The notes: generated by a model from the sequence alone, not told the origin. 64,000 bases of DNA from Sporosarcina oncorhynchi (GCF_033304615.1 NZ_CP129118.1:1856001-1920000); one strand, 5' to 3'; shown: positions 46,992 through 55,996, numbered from the stretch's first letter. A program made the numbers and translations.

Positions 46992-47687
46992 TCAGTCACC
47001 ACTTTCCATTAGTTCAACGAGTTTTTCTTTCAGTTCAATCAATTGATCATCTACACTGACAACGATTCGCCCTTGATTTGTTTCAATCATACATTCACTT
47101 TTCTCAAAGTCTTCATTGGCAAAGATCAGAAACGGAATATCTGGAGGGAAAACAGCGGCAAGTTCAGTTCTGTTCGCTGACACATTTTCATAGTCTTCCA
47201 TTGAGATATAGAGCTTAATCTCTTTCGATTCCCTTGCTTCTTTCAAGCCTCTTTTCACCATTGTGATGAACGTATCGTCATTTTCATCCAGGACAGATCC
47301 AAGAATCCTTTCAGCAGTTCGCATCGCTAGTTCGAGAATGACTCTTTCTTGGCCTTCTATATACTTAATGGCATTTACCTTTGAATGCTCGGTTACCTCA
47401 TTCGCAATTCTTACCGCATCGCTCATTTCAGCCAATGCTTTATTGCGACCTTCTTCATAACCGACTTGGAAGCCTTCGTCGTAAGCAGCTTGTTGCAGTT
47501 GAACTTTTTCTTTTTCCCAAGACGAATGCATATCGCGGATATCATCCAACGCAGTCTGTCTCAACTGTTCAAGATTTGCTTTTTCAATCTCAATCGTCAT
47601 ACGCGCTTCTTTGAGCATCTTGTCCCGTTCCAGGAAAAACACTTCACGCGACAATGTTTCCTCTGTTCTTGAAGCGTACTCTGGCAT
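46992..47687 (-). CDS. fliH: flagellar export ATPase regulator FliH (5' end out of frame)
   Basis: Dimeric stator-like regulator of FliI. As annotated from the first in-frame ATG it has 231 residues: a charged coiled coil (about 10-75), DEGFQVGYEEGRNKALAEM, and the C-terminal FliH/V-ATPase E-like domain (ILELAMRTAERILGSVLDEN). This ATG has no ribosome-binding site. A much better start, TTG at 47764 with GGTGGAGGGGA upstream and overlapping the fliG stop, encodes a plausible FliH N-terminus but is one base out of frame with the rest. Either a one-base deletion in the T4 run at 47727-47730, a sequencing error, or a shifted start. The body is secure, the 5' end is not. Confidence 0.9.
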   Translation of the reverse strand: MPEYASRTEETLSREVFFLERDKMLKEARMTIEIEKANLEQLRQTALDDIRDMHSSWEKEKVQLQQAAYDEGFQVGYEEGRNKALAEMSDAVRIANEVTEHSKVNAIKYIEGQERVILELAMRTAERILGSVLDENDDTFITMVKRGLKEARESKEIKLYISMEDYENVSANRTELAAVFPPDIPFLIFANEDFEKSECMIETNQGRIVVSVDDQLIELKEKLVELMESGD

Positions 47688-47764
47688 ATTCAGATTTCTG
47701 ATGGTAATTTCTTTAACGTTGCCATCTTTTGAAACGTCCTAGACGAACGGAATATATTAGACAA
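47688..47764 (-). other. displaced N-terminal coding segment of fliH
   Basis: From TTG 47764 the frame reads (M)SNIFRSSRTFQK; after the AAAA run (47727-47730) a frame shifted by one base reads DGNVKEITIRNLN and enters MPEYASRT of fliH. The joined 26-codon segment would need 78 bases but 77 are present. Adding one A to the run restores a continuous gene. Confidence 0.75.
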
Positions 47765-48770
47765 TGACGTCATCCCCTCCACCGCGGGCTATGATGATTT
47801 CTCCTGAATCCTCTAATCTTCTGATGATGGAAACAATCCTCGCTTGTGCTTCTTCAACATCACGCAATCTCACAGGACCCATTACTTCCATCTCTTCCTG
47901 GAATGATTCAGCCATCCGCTGGGACATGTTCTTAAATAATATTTCGCGTACTTCCTCACTGGACACTTTAATGGACAAGACAAGGTCTTCATTTTCACAT
48001 TCCCTGACAATCCGCTGAATTGAACGATTATCCAACGTGACAATATCTTCGAATACGAACATTCTTTTTCGAATGTCTTCTGCGAGTTCGGGATCCTGGA
48101 TTTCAAGCGCATCGAGTATTGTCTTCTCGGTTGCGCGGTCTACACCATTCAACACTTGAACAACTGCATCGACGCCACCTGTTTCGGAGAAGTCCTGTGT
48201 GACAGTCGAGGACAATTTCCTCTCGAGTACAGCTTCAATTTCACTGATTACTTCAGGTGAAGTTGAATCCATCATGGCAATCCTTTTCGCGATATCCGCC
48301 TGCATTTCCTGAGGCAGAGAAGATAAGATCATACCAGCTTGTTCGGCATCCAAATACGACAAAATCAAAGCAATCGTCTGCGGGTGCTCATTTTGAATGA
48401 AGTTTAAGATTTGACCAGGATCTGCTCTTCTTGCAAAGTCGAATGGTCGAACTTGCAGTGATGAAGTTAAACGATTAATGATCGCCTGGGCATGTTCTTT
48501 TCCAAGAGCTTTCTCCAAAACAGTTTTCGCATAACCAATACCGCCTTGCGAAATGTAATCTTGAGCAAGTGCTATATTATGGAATTCAGAAATAATTTCA
48601 TCCTTGACGATAGAATCGACCTTTTTCACACCTGAAATTTCAAGTGTCAACCGCTCAATTTCCTCTTCAGTCAAATGTTTATAGACAGCCGCCGAAACTT
48701 CCGGTCCCAAAGATATGAGAAGGAGTGCAGCTTTTTGTTTGCCTGTCATCCCTTTATCTTTCTTTACCAC
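47757..48770 (-). CDS. fliG: flagellar motor switch protein FliG
   Basis: Torque-generating rotor protein. About 337 residues: N-terminal domain with TGKQKAALLLISLGPEVSAA, middle EHPQTIALILSYLDAEQAG (EHPQ motif) and C-terminal charged torque helix around QRIVRECENEDLVLSIKVSS with MGPVRLRDVEEAQARIVSII. GTG 48770 lies 7 nt from GGAGG and is my preferred start; ATG 48776 abuts the ribosome-binding site and could also be used. Its 3' end holds the ribosome-binding site of fliH. Confidence 0.96.
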   Translation of the reverse strand: MVKKDKGMTGKQKAALLLISLGPEVSAAVYKHLTEEEIERLTLEISGVKKVDSIVKDEIISEFHNIALAQDYISQGGIGYAKTVLEKALGKEHAQAIINRLTSSLQVRPFDFARRADPGQILNFIQNEHPQTIALILSYLDAEQAGMILSSLPQEMQADIAKRIAMMDSTSPEVISEIEAVLERKLSSTVTQDFSETGGVDAVVQVLNGVDRATEKTILDALEIQDPELAEDIRKRMFVFEDIVTLDNRSIQRIVRECENEDLVLSIKVSSEEVREILFKNMSQRMAESFQEEMEVMGPVRLRDVEEAQARIVSIIRRLEDSGEIIIARGGGDDVIV

Positions 48771-48783
48771 GTTCATCCCTCCG

Positions 48784-50367
48784 TCAATCTTCGGCAATCC
48801 AAGTTCTCAACAGCTTAGCGAACTCTTCAGGTTTATCTTTCGCCATTTTCTCAAGTTGCTTCTTACGTAACGTAGCTTCCGTTTCTTGCTCAGTATTAAT
48901 GTCATCTATTTGAAGTGACACTTGCTGTTCTTCGATGATTAACTGCTCTTCAAGTTCCTGATCACGTTTCCGTTTCCTGAAGAACGCTACAACTAGAATA
49001 GTTATAACGACTAACAGTGCAGCACCGATTGCGTAGACCCACCAAGGTATCTTTGTTTCCGCATTGGAATCCACCGGTATCATCTTGCCATTAAACACTT
49101 GAGTAGAAATTGCAATCTTATCTTCCCAATATTGATCTGTGATCGTTGCAGGCACGTAAGTTTTATCAATCGATGTGCTAATAATTGCTTTTAGAATATT
49201 TTTCACTTCTTCTGTACTTGTAAATGAATTCATATCTTCTACATCAGGTGGTTCTATCATTACTTGAATACCGATATCCCGGATTTTATAAGGACTTTCA
49301 ACAATATCCTTACGTATTCGGTTTACTTCATTGTTAATGGTCTCTTCCAGACGATCGTAATCACCGTTCGCATTATTTCCTTCAACGTAATTCGTCCTGT
49401 TATCGGTAGGATCTTCCCCTTCAGGAATACCACCGACTACAGCTCCATCGCCGGAAAACGATTCTGTTATCCGCTGGACACTGATGGCTAAACTATCAAG
49501 ATCTTCGTCAACTCGGTCAACCAGATTCTCCTGCCTGTTTTCCTGTTTAAAATCAATATCTGTCGTAACGGAGACGATGACTTTGTCTTGTCCAATCATC
49601 GTACCGAGCATCATTTGCACTTTGCGTTGCAAATCCGATTCAATGCTCTTTTTCAGATCCATCTGATCGACGATATTCGTACCGGTTGACCCAGATCTTA
49701 GTTCAATTGATTCGGAATATTGATTAATGATTTTAATATCATCCGTCGATAAATTCGGTAAGCTCTTAGATACTAAATTATATAGTGCATTAACTTGTGG
49801 TTCTGTAAATTGATGACCAGGTTCTGTGACAAGCATAATTGCTGCGCTTGCACTTTGTACAGACTCATTTAAGAAAACACTCTGTGTCGGCAAAGTAATC
49901 ATGACATTTGCATCTTTAACACCTTGAATTCCTTTGATCAGATTACCCAGTTCTGTTTGCATCGAAGCTAGTTTGATCATATTGAATTCATTGTCAGTAG
50001 TGCCGAATCCCGCGTTCTGCGAGAAGAACGAATAATCGATCATGCCCGTATGAGGGTACCCTTCTGCAGCTAAGGAAACGAGAAGACTATCGACCTGCTG
50101 TTTTGGTACGAGAATCGAAGTTCCACCCGGTGCTACCTGACTTGGTATTCCCTGAGCATCAAGTTGCTCTTTAATTCTGCCGATCTCAGCACGCGAAACA
50201 TCCTTGTACAGAGGGGCATATTCAGTTCTGGATAGAAAAAAAGTCAGAAGTGCGGCTATCGCGATAACTGAAATTACAGAAGCAATATATGTTGTTTTTT
50301 GTCTTTTAGTGCGACTTGACCAGTACTGTTGCAAATCAGTCCTAATTTTCGTCAATCGTTCATTCAT
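48784..50367 (-). CDS. fliF: flagellar MS-ring protein FliF
   Basis: Forms the MS ring, the base for rotor and export gate assembly. It has 527 residues: N-terminal membrane helix (about 25-45), ring-building YscJ/FliF domain (about 46-220, including YPHTGMIDYSFFSQNAGFG), second domain with beta-collar, C-terminal helix (about 435-460, WVYAIGAALLVVITILVVAF) and a cytoplasmic tail that binds FliG (EFAKLLRTWIAED). Length and topology are normal. Between fliE and fliG; 13 bp before the preferred fliG start. Confidence 0.97.
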   Translation of the reverse strand: MNERLTKIRTDLQQYWSSRTKRQKTTYIASVISVIAIAALLTFFLSRTEYAPLYKDVSRAEIGRIKEQLDAQGIPSQVAPGGTSILVPKQQVDSLLVSLAAEGYPHTGMIDYSFFSQNAGFGTTDNEFNMIKLASMQTELGNLIKGIQGVKDANVMITLPTQSVFLNESVQSASAAIMLVTEPGHQFTEPQVNALYNLVSKSLPNLSTDDIKIINQYSESIELRSGSTGTNIVDQMDLKKSIESDLQRKVQMMLGTMIGQDKVIVSVTTDIDFKQENRQENLVDRVDEDLDSLAISVQRITESFSGDGAVVGGIPEGEDPTDNRTNYVEGNNANGDYDRLEETINNEVNRIRKDIVESPYKIRDIGIQVMIEPPDVEDMNSFTSTEEVKNILKAIISTSIDKTYVPATITDQYWEDKIAISTQVFNGKMIPVDSNAETKIPWWVYAIGAALLVVITILVVAFFRKRKRDQELEEQLIIEEQQVSLQIDDINTEQETEATLRKKQLEKMAKDKPEEFAKLLRTWIAED

Positions 50368-50431
50368 TCTAATCCCCCGGTCTGCTTACGTAGTCAACAA
50401 CACACTACAGATGGTTTTTAGCTCTGTGCCG

Positions 50432-50740
50432 TTAGACTGGCATACGTATGATTTCCTGATACGCTTCTACAACCTTATTTCTGATTTCCATTGTTGCATT
50501 GAGTGCAATTGTCGCTTTTTGCGCTGTAATCATAACATTGTGCAAATCAACATCTTCGCCCATGATCAGTCTTTTTGTCATGACATCTGATTTTACCTGC
50601 ACATCGTTTACTTCCTGTATTGCATCTTTCAAGTATGTACCGAAGCTTTGTTGCGCTTCGTAAGGGGTCGGTTGAGCACTTCTGTCCAACTTCATGAGAG
50701 CGGCTGTATTTTGGGCATTAAGGATCGATTGGATAGCCAT
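50432..50740 (-). CDS. fliE: flagellar hook-basal body adaptor FliE
   Basis: Connects the MS ring to the rod. It has 102 residues; family blocks are FGTYLKDAIQEVNDVQVKSD and GEDVDLHNVMITAQKATIAL, followed by RNKVVEAYQEIIRMPV at the C-terminus. Follows flgC by 26 bp; 64 bp without visible features separate it from fliF. Confidence 0.96.
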   Translation of the reverse strand: MAIQSILNAQNTAALMKLDRSAQPTPYEAQQSFGTYLKDAIQEVNDVQVKSDVMTKRLIMGEDVDLHNVMITAQKATIALNATMEIRNKVVEAYQEIIRMPV

Positions 50741-50766
50741 TTAGGTATAACTCCTTTTCTTGTTCA

Positions 50767-51228
50767 TCATTTGCCGATTTCCAATGCTTTCATCAGCATC
50801 GCTTTGTTTGCATTCAATACCGTCACATTCGCTTCATAGGATCTAGTCGCTGACATAAGATCAATCATTTCTCTTAAGGGGTCCACATTCGGCATTTGGA
50901 CATACCCTTCTTCATTTGCATCAGGATGGGTTGGATCAAAGACTAGTTTCAATGGTGTTTCCGTGTCTTCTTTAATACCGGAAATTTTCACACCTTCTCC
51001 TACACCGCCGTGACGTGAAGTACCCATCGCCAAATTTAGCATAGTCGAGAACTGTCCTTCCCTCGGTTGAAAACTGACCATTTTCCTACGATATGGTTCC
51101 CATTCCCCGTCAACCATTTTCCCTCTTGTCGAATCAATGTTCGCCATGTTCGATGAAATAACATCCATTCTAAGACGTTGTGCTGTCAATGCGGAAGCAG
51201 ACGTATTCAAGCTATGAAATATCGACAT
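50767..51228 (-). CDS. flgC: flagellar proximal rod protein FlgC
   Basis: Rod component exported early in assembly. It has 153 residues: LNTSASALTAQRLRMDVISS and NMANIDSTRG at the N-terminus, PLKLVFDPTHPDANEEGYVQ in the middle, and C-terminal MIDLMSATRSYEANVTVLNA. Follows flgB by two bases. Length typical. Confidence 0.97.
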   Translation of the reverse strand: MSIFHSLNTSASALTAQRLRMDVISSNMANIDSTRGKMVDGEWEPYRRKMVSFQPREGQFSTMLNLAMGTSRHGGVGEGVKISGIKEDTETPLKLVFDPTHPDANEEGYVQMPNVDPLREMIDLMSATRSYEANVTVLNANKAMLMKALEIGK

Positions 51229-51230
51229 GA

Positions 51231-51623
51231 TTACCTTCCTCCTTTAATGACATTTTGTAACGTCCCAAATTTACCATTCAAACGATCGACAAGCGCATTG
51301 TAATAAATCTGATTGGCAGCAAGGTCCGCCTGCTCCTTATCCATATCAACGCCGTTCCCATCTTGACGATACTGGAAGTTTGCATAAGACGAGACACCGG
51401 GCTGTGAAACTTTAGAACCGAATGCAAAATGCAGGTTATTTGTACGATATGCTGAAATCGATTGTTGCTGAACATCTTGCAAAGTTTGTTTAAAATTAAC
51501 ATTTTTAGCTTTATAATTTGGCGTGTCGATATTTGCGATATTTTGCGCTATAGCTTTTCCTTTAGTAGATGAAAAATTCAGTCCCTGTTCCAACATAGAT
51601 ATTGTTGATCCATAAATACTCAT
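51231..51623 (-). CDS. flgB: flagellar proximal rod protein FlgB
   Basis: First gene of the fla/che operon and a rod component. It has 130 residues: GKAIAQNIANIDTPNYKAKN near the N-terminus and a C-terminal helix (AANQIYYNALVDRLNGKFG). The open frame starts at a GTG inside the GAGGTG ribosome-binding site; ATG 51623 (MSIYGST), nine bases downstream, is the likely start. Preceded by an 80-nt leader from the overlapping promoters. Confidence 0.96.
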   Translation of the reverse strand: MSIYGSTISMLEQGLNFSSTKGKAIAQNIANIDTPNYKAKNVNFKQTLQDVQQQSISAYRTNNLHFAFGSKVSQPGVSSYANFQYRQDGNGVDMDKEQADLAANQIYYNALVDRLNGKFGTLQNVIKGGR

Positions 51624-51709
51624 ATTCCTATTCACCTCATTGAACTAGGGGGCCAGCTAACTTGCCACGCCTGTTTCTATTAAACTTACATAATTAAAAC
51701 ATATATCTT

Positions 51710-51739
51710 ATTGTATCGGATATTGACGAACTTTGTCTA
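51710..51739 (-). promoter_or_regulatory. overlapping sigma-A and sigma-D-like promoters of the fla/che operon
   Basis: Two promoters share the same bases on the minus strand. Sigma-A type: TAGACA, 18 bp, TACAAT (each five of six). Sigma-D type: TAGA, 15 bp, TCCGATAC, matching the consensus TAAA-N15-GCCGATAT at three of four and six of eight positions. The predicted start lies near 51704, about 80 nt before flgB. The upstream 140 bp are very AT-rich. Confidence 0.72.
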
Positions 51740-51876
51740 TCTAATAGTTAAAGTTTTAGTAGTTCTAAACAACTCTTTTAAACAAATTTTAAATACATTC
51801 CTATAGTTCATAGGACTAATAACATAATCGTTTTTCCATATTACTTTAATATATGTATTTAGAATAGCCCTTTGCA

Positions 51877-51914
51877 TAAAAATAACACTCCAGTAAGCTT
51901 CAACTGGAGTGTTA
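51877..51914 (-). terminator. intrinsic terminator of codY
   Basis: On the minus strand a perfect 12-pair stem TAACACTCCAGT / ACTGGAGTGTTA with an 8-nt loop followed by TTTTTATG. Starts about 18 bp after the codY stop. Ends the xerC-hslVU-codY unit ahead of the fla/che promoter. Confidence 0.95.
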
Positions 51915-51932
51915 AGACATTCGACAATTTTC

Positions 51933-52709
51933 TTAGTTCTTTTGGTTCTCAAGTTCTTCAAGGAACTTGTTATTCAATACTTTAATATACGTCCCTTTCA
52001 TACCGAGTGAACGAGACTCAATGACACCGGCACTTTCAAGCTTTCGTAAAGCATTAACGATAACTGAACGTGTAATACCTACACGGTCCGCGATTTTTGA
52101 AGCAACAAGTAGCCCTTCGTTACCGTTAAGCTCTTTAAAGATGTGTTCAATCGCTTCATGCTCACTGTATGACAATGAGTTAATAGCCATTTGAACGACT
52201 GCTTTGCTACGTGCTTCAACCTCAATCTCTTCGCCTCTTTCACGAAGAATCTCCATACCGACAACTGTTGCGCCATATTCAGCAAGGATTAGATCATCTT
52301 CAGTGAACTTCTGCTGAAGACGCGCTAAAATCAATGTGCCAAGTCGCTCGCCACCACCGATGATTGGAACGATTGTCGTAAGACCTGCTTTGAACGTTTC
52401 GCGCTCTTCTTCAGGAAATACTGTATAGTCGCTGTAAACATCAATGTTGGAAGATGTTTCGTTCACTTCTGCTATTTTCTTTATATATTCTTCAGGGAAT
52501 TTACGATCTTCAAACATTTGCTTCATACGATCGTTCTCAATTTGCTGATGAATTTCATGACCAAGTAGTTTACCTTTTCTGCTGACGATGAATGCATTAC
52601 ACTCGATCACCGAGCTTAACTTCGCCGCCATTTCATTAAAGTTCACTTGCTTACCTGCTGTTTCTTGTAACATTGCATTAATTTTTCTAGTTTTCGCTAA
52701 TAAAGACAT
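51933..52709 (-). CDS. codY: GTP- and branched-chain amino acid-sensing repressor CodY
   Basis: Global nutrient-responsive regulator. It has 258 residues: N-terminal GAF domain (about 1-155, with [19 protein letters not shown] and [18 protein letters not shown]) and C-terminal winged helix-turn-helix ([39 protein letters not shown]). Length is one residue from B. subtilis CodY. ATG 52709 follows AAGGAGGAAATATAA. CodY represses the fla/che operon in B. subtilis, and the adjacent arrangement is kept. Confidence 0.97.
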   Translation of the reverse strand: MSLLAKTRKINAMLQETAGKQVNFNEMAAKLSSVIECNAFIVSRKGKLLGHEIHQQIENDRMKQMFEDRKFPEEYIKKIAEVNETSSNIDVYSDYTVFPEEERETFKAGLTTIVPIIGGGERLGTLILARLQQKFTEDDLILAEYGATVVGMEILRERGEEIEVEARSKAVVQMAINSLSYSEHEAIEHIFKELNGNEGLLVASKIADRVGITRSVIVNALRKLESAGVIESRSLGMKGTYIKVLNNKFLEELENQKN

Positions 52710-52790
52710 TTATATTTCCTCCTTAATTTTCATTGAAGCTATAGAATATTCTAAAGCTTTTCAATCATTAAATAAACTAAAACGTTTTGA

Positions 52791-54194
52791 TTATAAGATA
52801 AAATGTGACAAATCTTTGTTTTTTACGATATTTTTCAACTTTTCGTCGACATATTTCTCTGTTATTTTTATAGTCGCAGGCCCGATGTCTGCCGCTTCAT
52901 ACGATAATTCTTCGAGTAATTTTTCGAGTATCGTATGAAGACGTCGTGCCCCGATGTTTTCTGTATTGTCATTCACATCAAAAGCGATTTCAGCAATTCG
53001 TTCGATTGCTTCATCAGAAAACTCTATAACTACATTCTCTGTAGCCAACAGTTTTTCATACTGATTAATCAACGAAAAGTCCGGTTCCTTTAAGATTCGA
53101 ACAAAATCGTCTTTCGTCAGTTTTTCAAGCTCTACTCTAATCGGAAAACGACCTTGCAATTCAGGAATGATATCAGATGGCTTGGACATATGGAAGGCAC
53201 CTGCAGCGATAAATAGGATATAATCGGTTTTTACCGTTCCATACTTTGTTGATACACTTGACCCTTCGACAATTGGCAAAATATCTCTCTGAACGCCTTC
53301 CCTCGAAACATCCGCAGAAGACCCACTACTGTTACCGCGGCTAGCAATCTTATCCATTTCATCAAGAAAAATAATTCCTGATTGCTCAGTAAGCTCTACC
53401 GCATTTCGCGCAATCTCATCATGATCAATCAACTTATCTGCCTCTTCGGCCTGAAGGACTTTACGTGCATCTTTCACTTTCATTTTTCGCTTTGACATCT
53501 TCTTAGGCATCATGGAAGACAAAGCATCTTGCATATTGGCACCCATTTGTTCCATTCCAGAACCTTGGAGCGCATCGAACATTGAAGGCTGCTGTGATGA
53601 AACTTCTACTGTTATCATCTGTTCTTCTAATTCTCCCGAAGCCAATCGAACTTCGATTTGAGAGCGTTTCCGGCTAAGCTCTTCCACTTCTGCGGTATTC
53701 GTTTCAGGTTCTGGCGATTTTTGACCAAACAGCATTTCAAATGGGTTTTGCATATTGCCTTTAGGTTTCTTCTCTGGGACTAGCAATTCGACTAGACGCT
53801 CTTCAGCAAGTTTTTCAGCCTGTTCTCTTACAGACTCGCGCATATCCTCACGAATGATCCTGACGCCTGTCTCTGTCAGATCACGTATCATCGATTCGAC
53901 ATCTCTGCCGACATAACCGACTTCCGTAAACTTCGTCGCTTCAACTTTAATGAAAGGGGCATTTACCAATTTCGCAATCCTTCGAGCAATTTCAGTTTTC
54001 CCTACACCCGTGGGTCCAATCATTAATATGTTTTTAGGGATGACCTCGCTCTTTTCTTCATCCGACAGAAGACTTCTTCTGTAACGATTGCGCATAGCGA
54101 CTGCAACAGCTTTCTTAGCAGCATCTTGGCCAACAATGTAACGGTCAAGATAAGCAGTTAATTGGCGTGGTGTCATTTCTTGTTTTCTGCTCAT
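52791..54194 (-). CDS. hslU: HslU / ClpY, ATPase subunit of HslVU protease
   Basis: AAA+ unfoldase partner of HslV. It has 467 residues, equal to B. subtilis ClpY. Walker A GPTGVGKT at about 60-67, [14 protein letters not shown] pore-loop segment, intermediate I domain (about 110-240), Walker [13 protein letters not shown], sensor regions and a C-terminal activating tail ending KDLSHFIL. The frame extends 14 codons into hslV, but ATG 54194 has GGAGG upstream and overlaps the hslV stop by four bases. Confidence 0.97.
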   Translation of the reverse strand: MSRKQEMTPRQLTAYLDRYIVGQDAAKKAVAVAMRNRYRRSLLSDEEKSEVIPKNILMIGPTGVGKTEIARRIAKLVNAPFIKVEATKFTEVGYVGRDVESMIRDLTETGVRIIREDMRESVREQAEKLAEERLVELLVPEKKPKGNMQNPFEMLFGQKSPEPETNTAEVEELSRKRSQIEVRLASGELEEQMITVEVSSQQPSMFDALQGSGMEQMGANMQDALSSMMPKKMSKRKMKVKDARKVLQAEEADKLIDHDEIARNAVELTEQSGIIFLDEMDKIASRGNSSGSSADVSREGVQRDILPIVEGSSVSTKYGTVKTDYILFIAAGAFHMSKPSDIIPELQGRFPIRVELEKLTKDDFVRILKEPDFSLINQYEKLLATENVVIEFSDEAIERIAEIAFDVNDNTENIGARRLHTILEKLLEELSYEAADIGPATIKITEKYVDEKLKNIVKNKDLSHFIL

Positions 54195-54733
54195 TGAAGT
54201 ACCTCCACAATAATCCGGTCGTTTGTATAGACACAAATTTCAGAAGCTGTTTCAAGCGCCGCTCTTGCAATCTGCTCCGCGGTCAATGTATCACCACTAT
54301 ACTTTTTCAGAGCTCTGCCAGCCGCTAAAGCGAAATTCCCACCTGAGCCGATAGCGAGTATACCATCGTCTGGTTCAATCACTTCTCCCGTTCCCGAAAC
54401 AAGAAGCAGACGATCATTGTCAGCAACCAACAGCATAGCTTCCAGTTTTCTAAGAATCCGGTCACCACGCCACTCTTTAGCGAGTTCAACAGATGCCCTT
54501 TCTAGATTGCCGTTAAACTCTGCTAATTTACCTTCAAAAAGATCAAAAAGGGTAAAGGCATCCGCAACTGAACCTGCGAATCCAGCAAGTATTTTATCAC
54601 CAAACAGTCTTCTCACTTTTTTCGCCGTATGTTTCATAACAACGGAATCACCCATCGTTACTTGTCCATCGCCCGACATTGCACATACTCCGTTATGTCG
54701 GATAGCAAAAATTGTTGTAGCATGAAATTCCAT
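54191..54733 (-). CDS. hslV: HslV / ClpQ, peptidase subunit of HslVU protease
   Basis: Proteasome-like peptidase. It has 180 residues with [55 protein letters not shown] and [21 protein letters not shown] 54733 is eight bases from AGGAGG, and no other start fits. In B. subtilis ClpQ, the N-terminal Ser after Met removal is the reported nucleophile (MSSFHATT), whereas here residue 2 is Glu; the conserved Thr-Thr at 6-7 is present but not exposed. Otherwise full-length and intact. Cotranscribed with hslU. Confidence 0.95.
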   Translation of the reverse strand: MEFHATTIFAIRHNGVCAMSGDGQVTMGDSVVMKHTAKKVRRLFGDKILAGFAGSVADAFTLFDLFEGKLAEFNGNLERASVELAKEWRGDRILRKLEAMLLVADNDRLLLVSGTGEVIEPDDGILAIGSGGNFALAAGRALKKYSGDTLTAEQIARAALETASEICVYTNDRIIVEVLQ

Positions 54734-54745
54734 GAGTTCACCCTC

Positions 54746-55675
54746 CTACGCTCGCGGATGTGTATTCATATAAGTTTTCCGCAAGTGTTCTTTTGTGATG
54801 TGCGTATACACTTGTGTTGAAGATAATTGACTGTGCCCGAGTAATTCCTGAACAGTCCTCATATCCGCGCCATTCGACAGCATATGCGTTGCAAAAGAAT
54901 GGCGGAGCATATGAGGATGGATCTTGCGGTGAATTGCCGCTTCTTCCATCATGCCGTTCAACACATGTCGAACACCACGAGCTGTAATGGGATCACCACG
55001 CAAATTGACAAACACATTTTGATGGTTTTTGTTTTTCATCAATGAAGGACGTCCGACAGCAAGATAGGATTCCAATGCCTCCATCGCAAAACTACCAAAA
55101 GGGATATATCTTTCTTTGCTCCCTTTCCCCATAACCTTTACAATACCTAACGCATTATCGATATCCCGTAGGCTGATGGCAACCAGTTCACTTACCCGGA
55201 TCCCCGTGGCATATAACAACTCCAGTAATGCCTGGTTTCTTAGCGACTTGGGACTACACCCATCACCGACCGAGAATAGTGCAGCCAATTCTTCCTCATA
55301 AAAAAAAGCCGGAAGCCGCTGTTCCTTCTTTGGATGGTACAACAAACGGAATGCATTATCATCTATCCCGAATCGTGCGTTGCAAAACTTATATAAAGAT
55401 CGTATAGATGATATCTTGCGGGAGATTGTCATCCTAGACAAGCCTTTGTCGTAAAGTGTTGTCACATACAAACGCGCTTCGGAATATTCAACACTTGAAA
55501 GATCCGCCAACCCTTCTTGCGACAAAAATACATAGAACTCTTTAATATCGTTCTCATATTCTGAAATGGTGCGGGATGAATAATTCTTCTCTAAGCGTAT
55601 ATAGGATATGTATTCATTGAGCACTGCTGATGGTTCAATTTTTTCCGGCAAGTGTTTCACCCCCATTATGAACAC
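54746..55675 (-). CDS. xerC: tyrosine recombinase XerC (CodV)
   Basis: Site-specific recombinase acting at dif to resolve chromosome dimers. About 300 residues: N-terminal core-binding SAM-like domain (about 15-105), then catalytic domain with Arg in LLYATGIRVSEL, Lys in VMGKGSKERYIPFG, His-x-x-Arg in HPHMLRHSFATHML, His in LLGHSQLSSTQVY, and the nucleophile Tyr directly after (TQVYTH). Start is uncertain: GTG 55675, ATG 55666, or TTG 55654, the last with GGGGGTGA six bases upstream. The location next to hslVU and codY identifies the housekeeping enzyme, not a phage integrase. Confidence 0.94.
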   Translation of the reverse strand: MFIMGVKHLPEKIEPSAVLNEYISYIRLEKNYSSRTISEYENDIKEFYVFLSQEGLADLSSVEYSEARLYVTTLYDKGLSRMTISRKISSIRSLYKFCNARFGIDDNAFRLLYHPKKEQRLPAFFYEEELAALFSVGDGCSPKSLRNQALLELLYATGIRVSELVAISLRDIDNALGIVKVMGKGSKERYIPFGSFAMEALESYLAVGRPSLMKNKNHQNVFVNLRGDPITARGVRHVLNGMMEEAAIHRKIHPHMLRHSFATHMLSNGADMRTVQELLGHSQLSSTQVYTHITKEHLRKTYMNTHPRA

Positions 55676-55996
55676 TCAAACTAATATTACAATATTTGAA
55701 TATATTTGAATAGTCTTTTTCAAAATAAATTACTCATTTACTAATTCTATATTTTTCAAATATATGGATTAATACGGAAATTCGAAACTCATCCACGATT
55801 TACTATACATTATCAGCCATCCGATAGGCAACTTATTCAGACCAAGAAGTCTGACCTCTAATGAATTTTTCAATTCTTTGACACATTTTGTTCAATTTCT
55901 CCGATTTCCCATAAGAAAGACTGCCTGTCGTGCAATTATGCACCCGGCAGTCTGTGATTCCATATTTCGCTTCACGAAACGATTCGGTTGGTTGTT
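55676..55996 (-). other. topA-xerC intergenic region lacking trmFO
   Basis: 321 bp with no coding potential on either strand. It holds the topA terminator at its topA end, an AT-rich middle, and a tandem ATTCAAATAT sequence near xerC. A weak promoter-like TTGCCT-N18-TATAGT (about 55800-55829) may drive xerC. In B. subtilis trmFO (gid) occupies this interval; no remnant of it is recognisable. Confidence 0.8.
55910..55953 (-). terminator. intrinsic terminator of topA
   Basis: On the minus strand AGACTGCC pairs with GGCAGTCT, enclosing an inner TGCAT/TGCAC-type stem, followed by TTCTTATGG. Starts about 44 bp after the topA stop. Stem strong, U-tract short. Confidence 0.8.

Larger units (their letters stand above)
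51624..51932 (-). other. codY-flgB intergenic region
   Basis: About 310 bp between codY and flgB. From the codY side it holds the codY terminator, an AT-rich stretch with a small CCTAT/ATAGG stem, a weak CodY-box-like match (51785-51799, 11 of 15 bases), the overlapping promoters, and the flgB leader. The one open frame crossing it (51737-51961) has no ribosome-binding site or protein-like composition. Confidence 0.8.

Noticed and set aside
51785-51799. CodY-binding box before flgB
   Set aside because: Only 11 of 15 bases match the palindromic consensus in a very AT-rich stretch, so chance is likely; not listed as a site.
51737-51961. 74-codon minus-strand frame across the codY terminator
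   Set aside because: It crosses a strong terminator, lacks a ribosome-binding site, and is AT-driven in composition.
54746-55675. Phage or island integrase
   Set aside because: Synteny with topA, hslVU and codY and the XerC-type sequence identify a housekeeping recombinase; no attachment-site duplication or cargo genes nearby.
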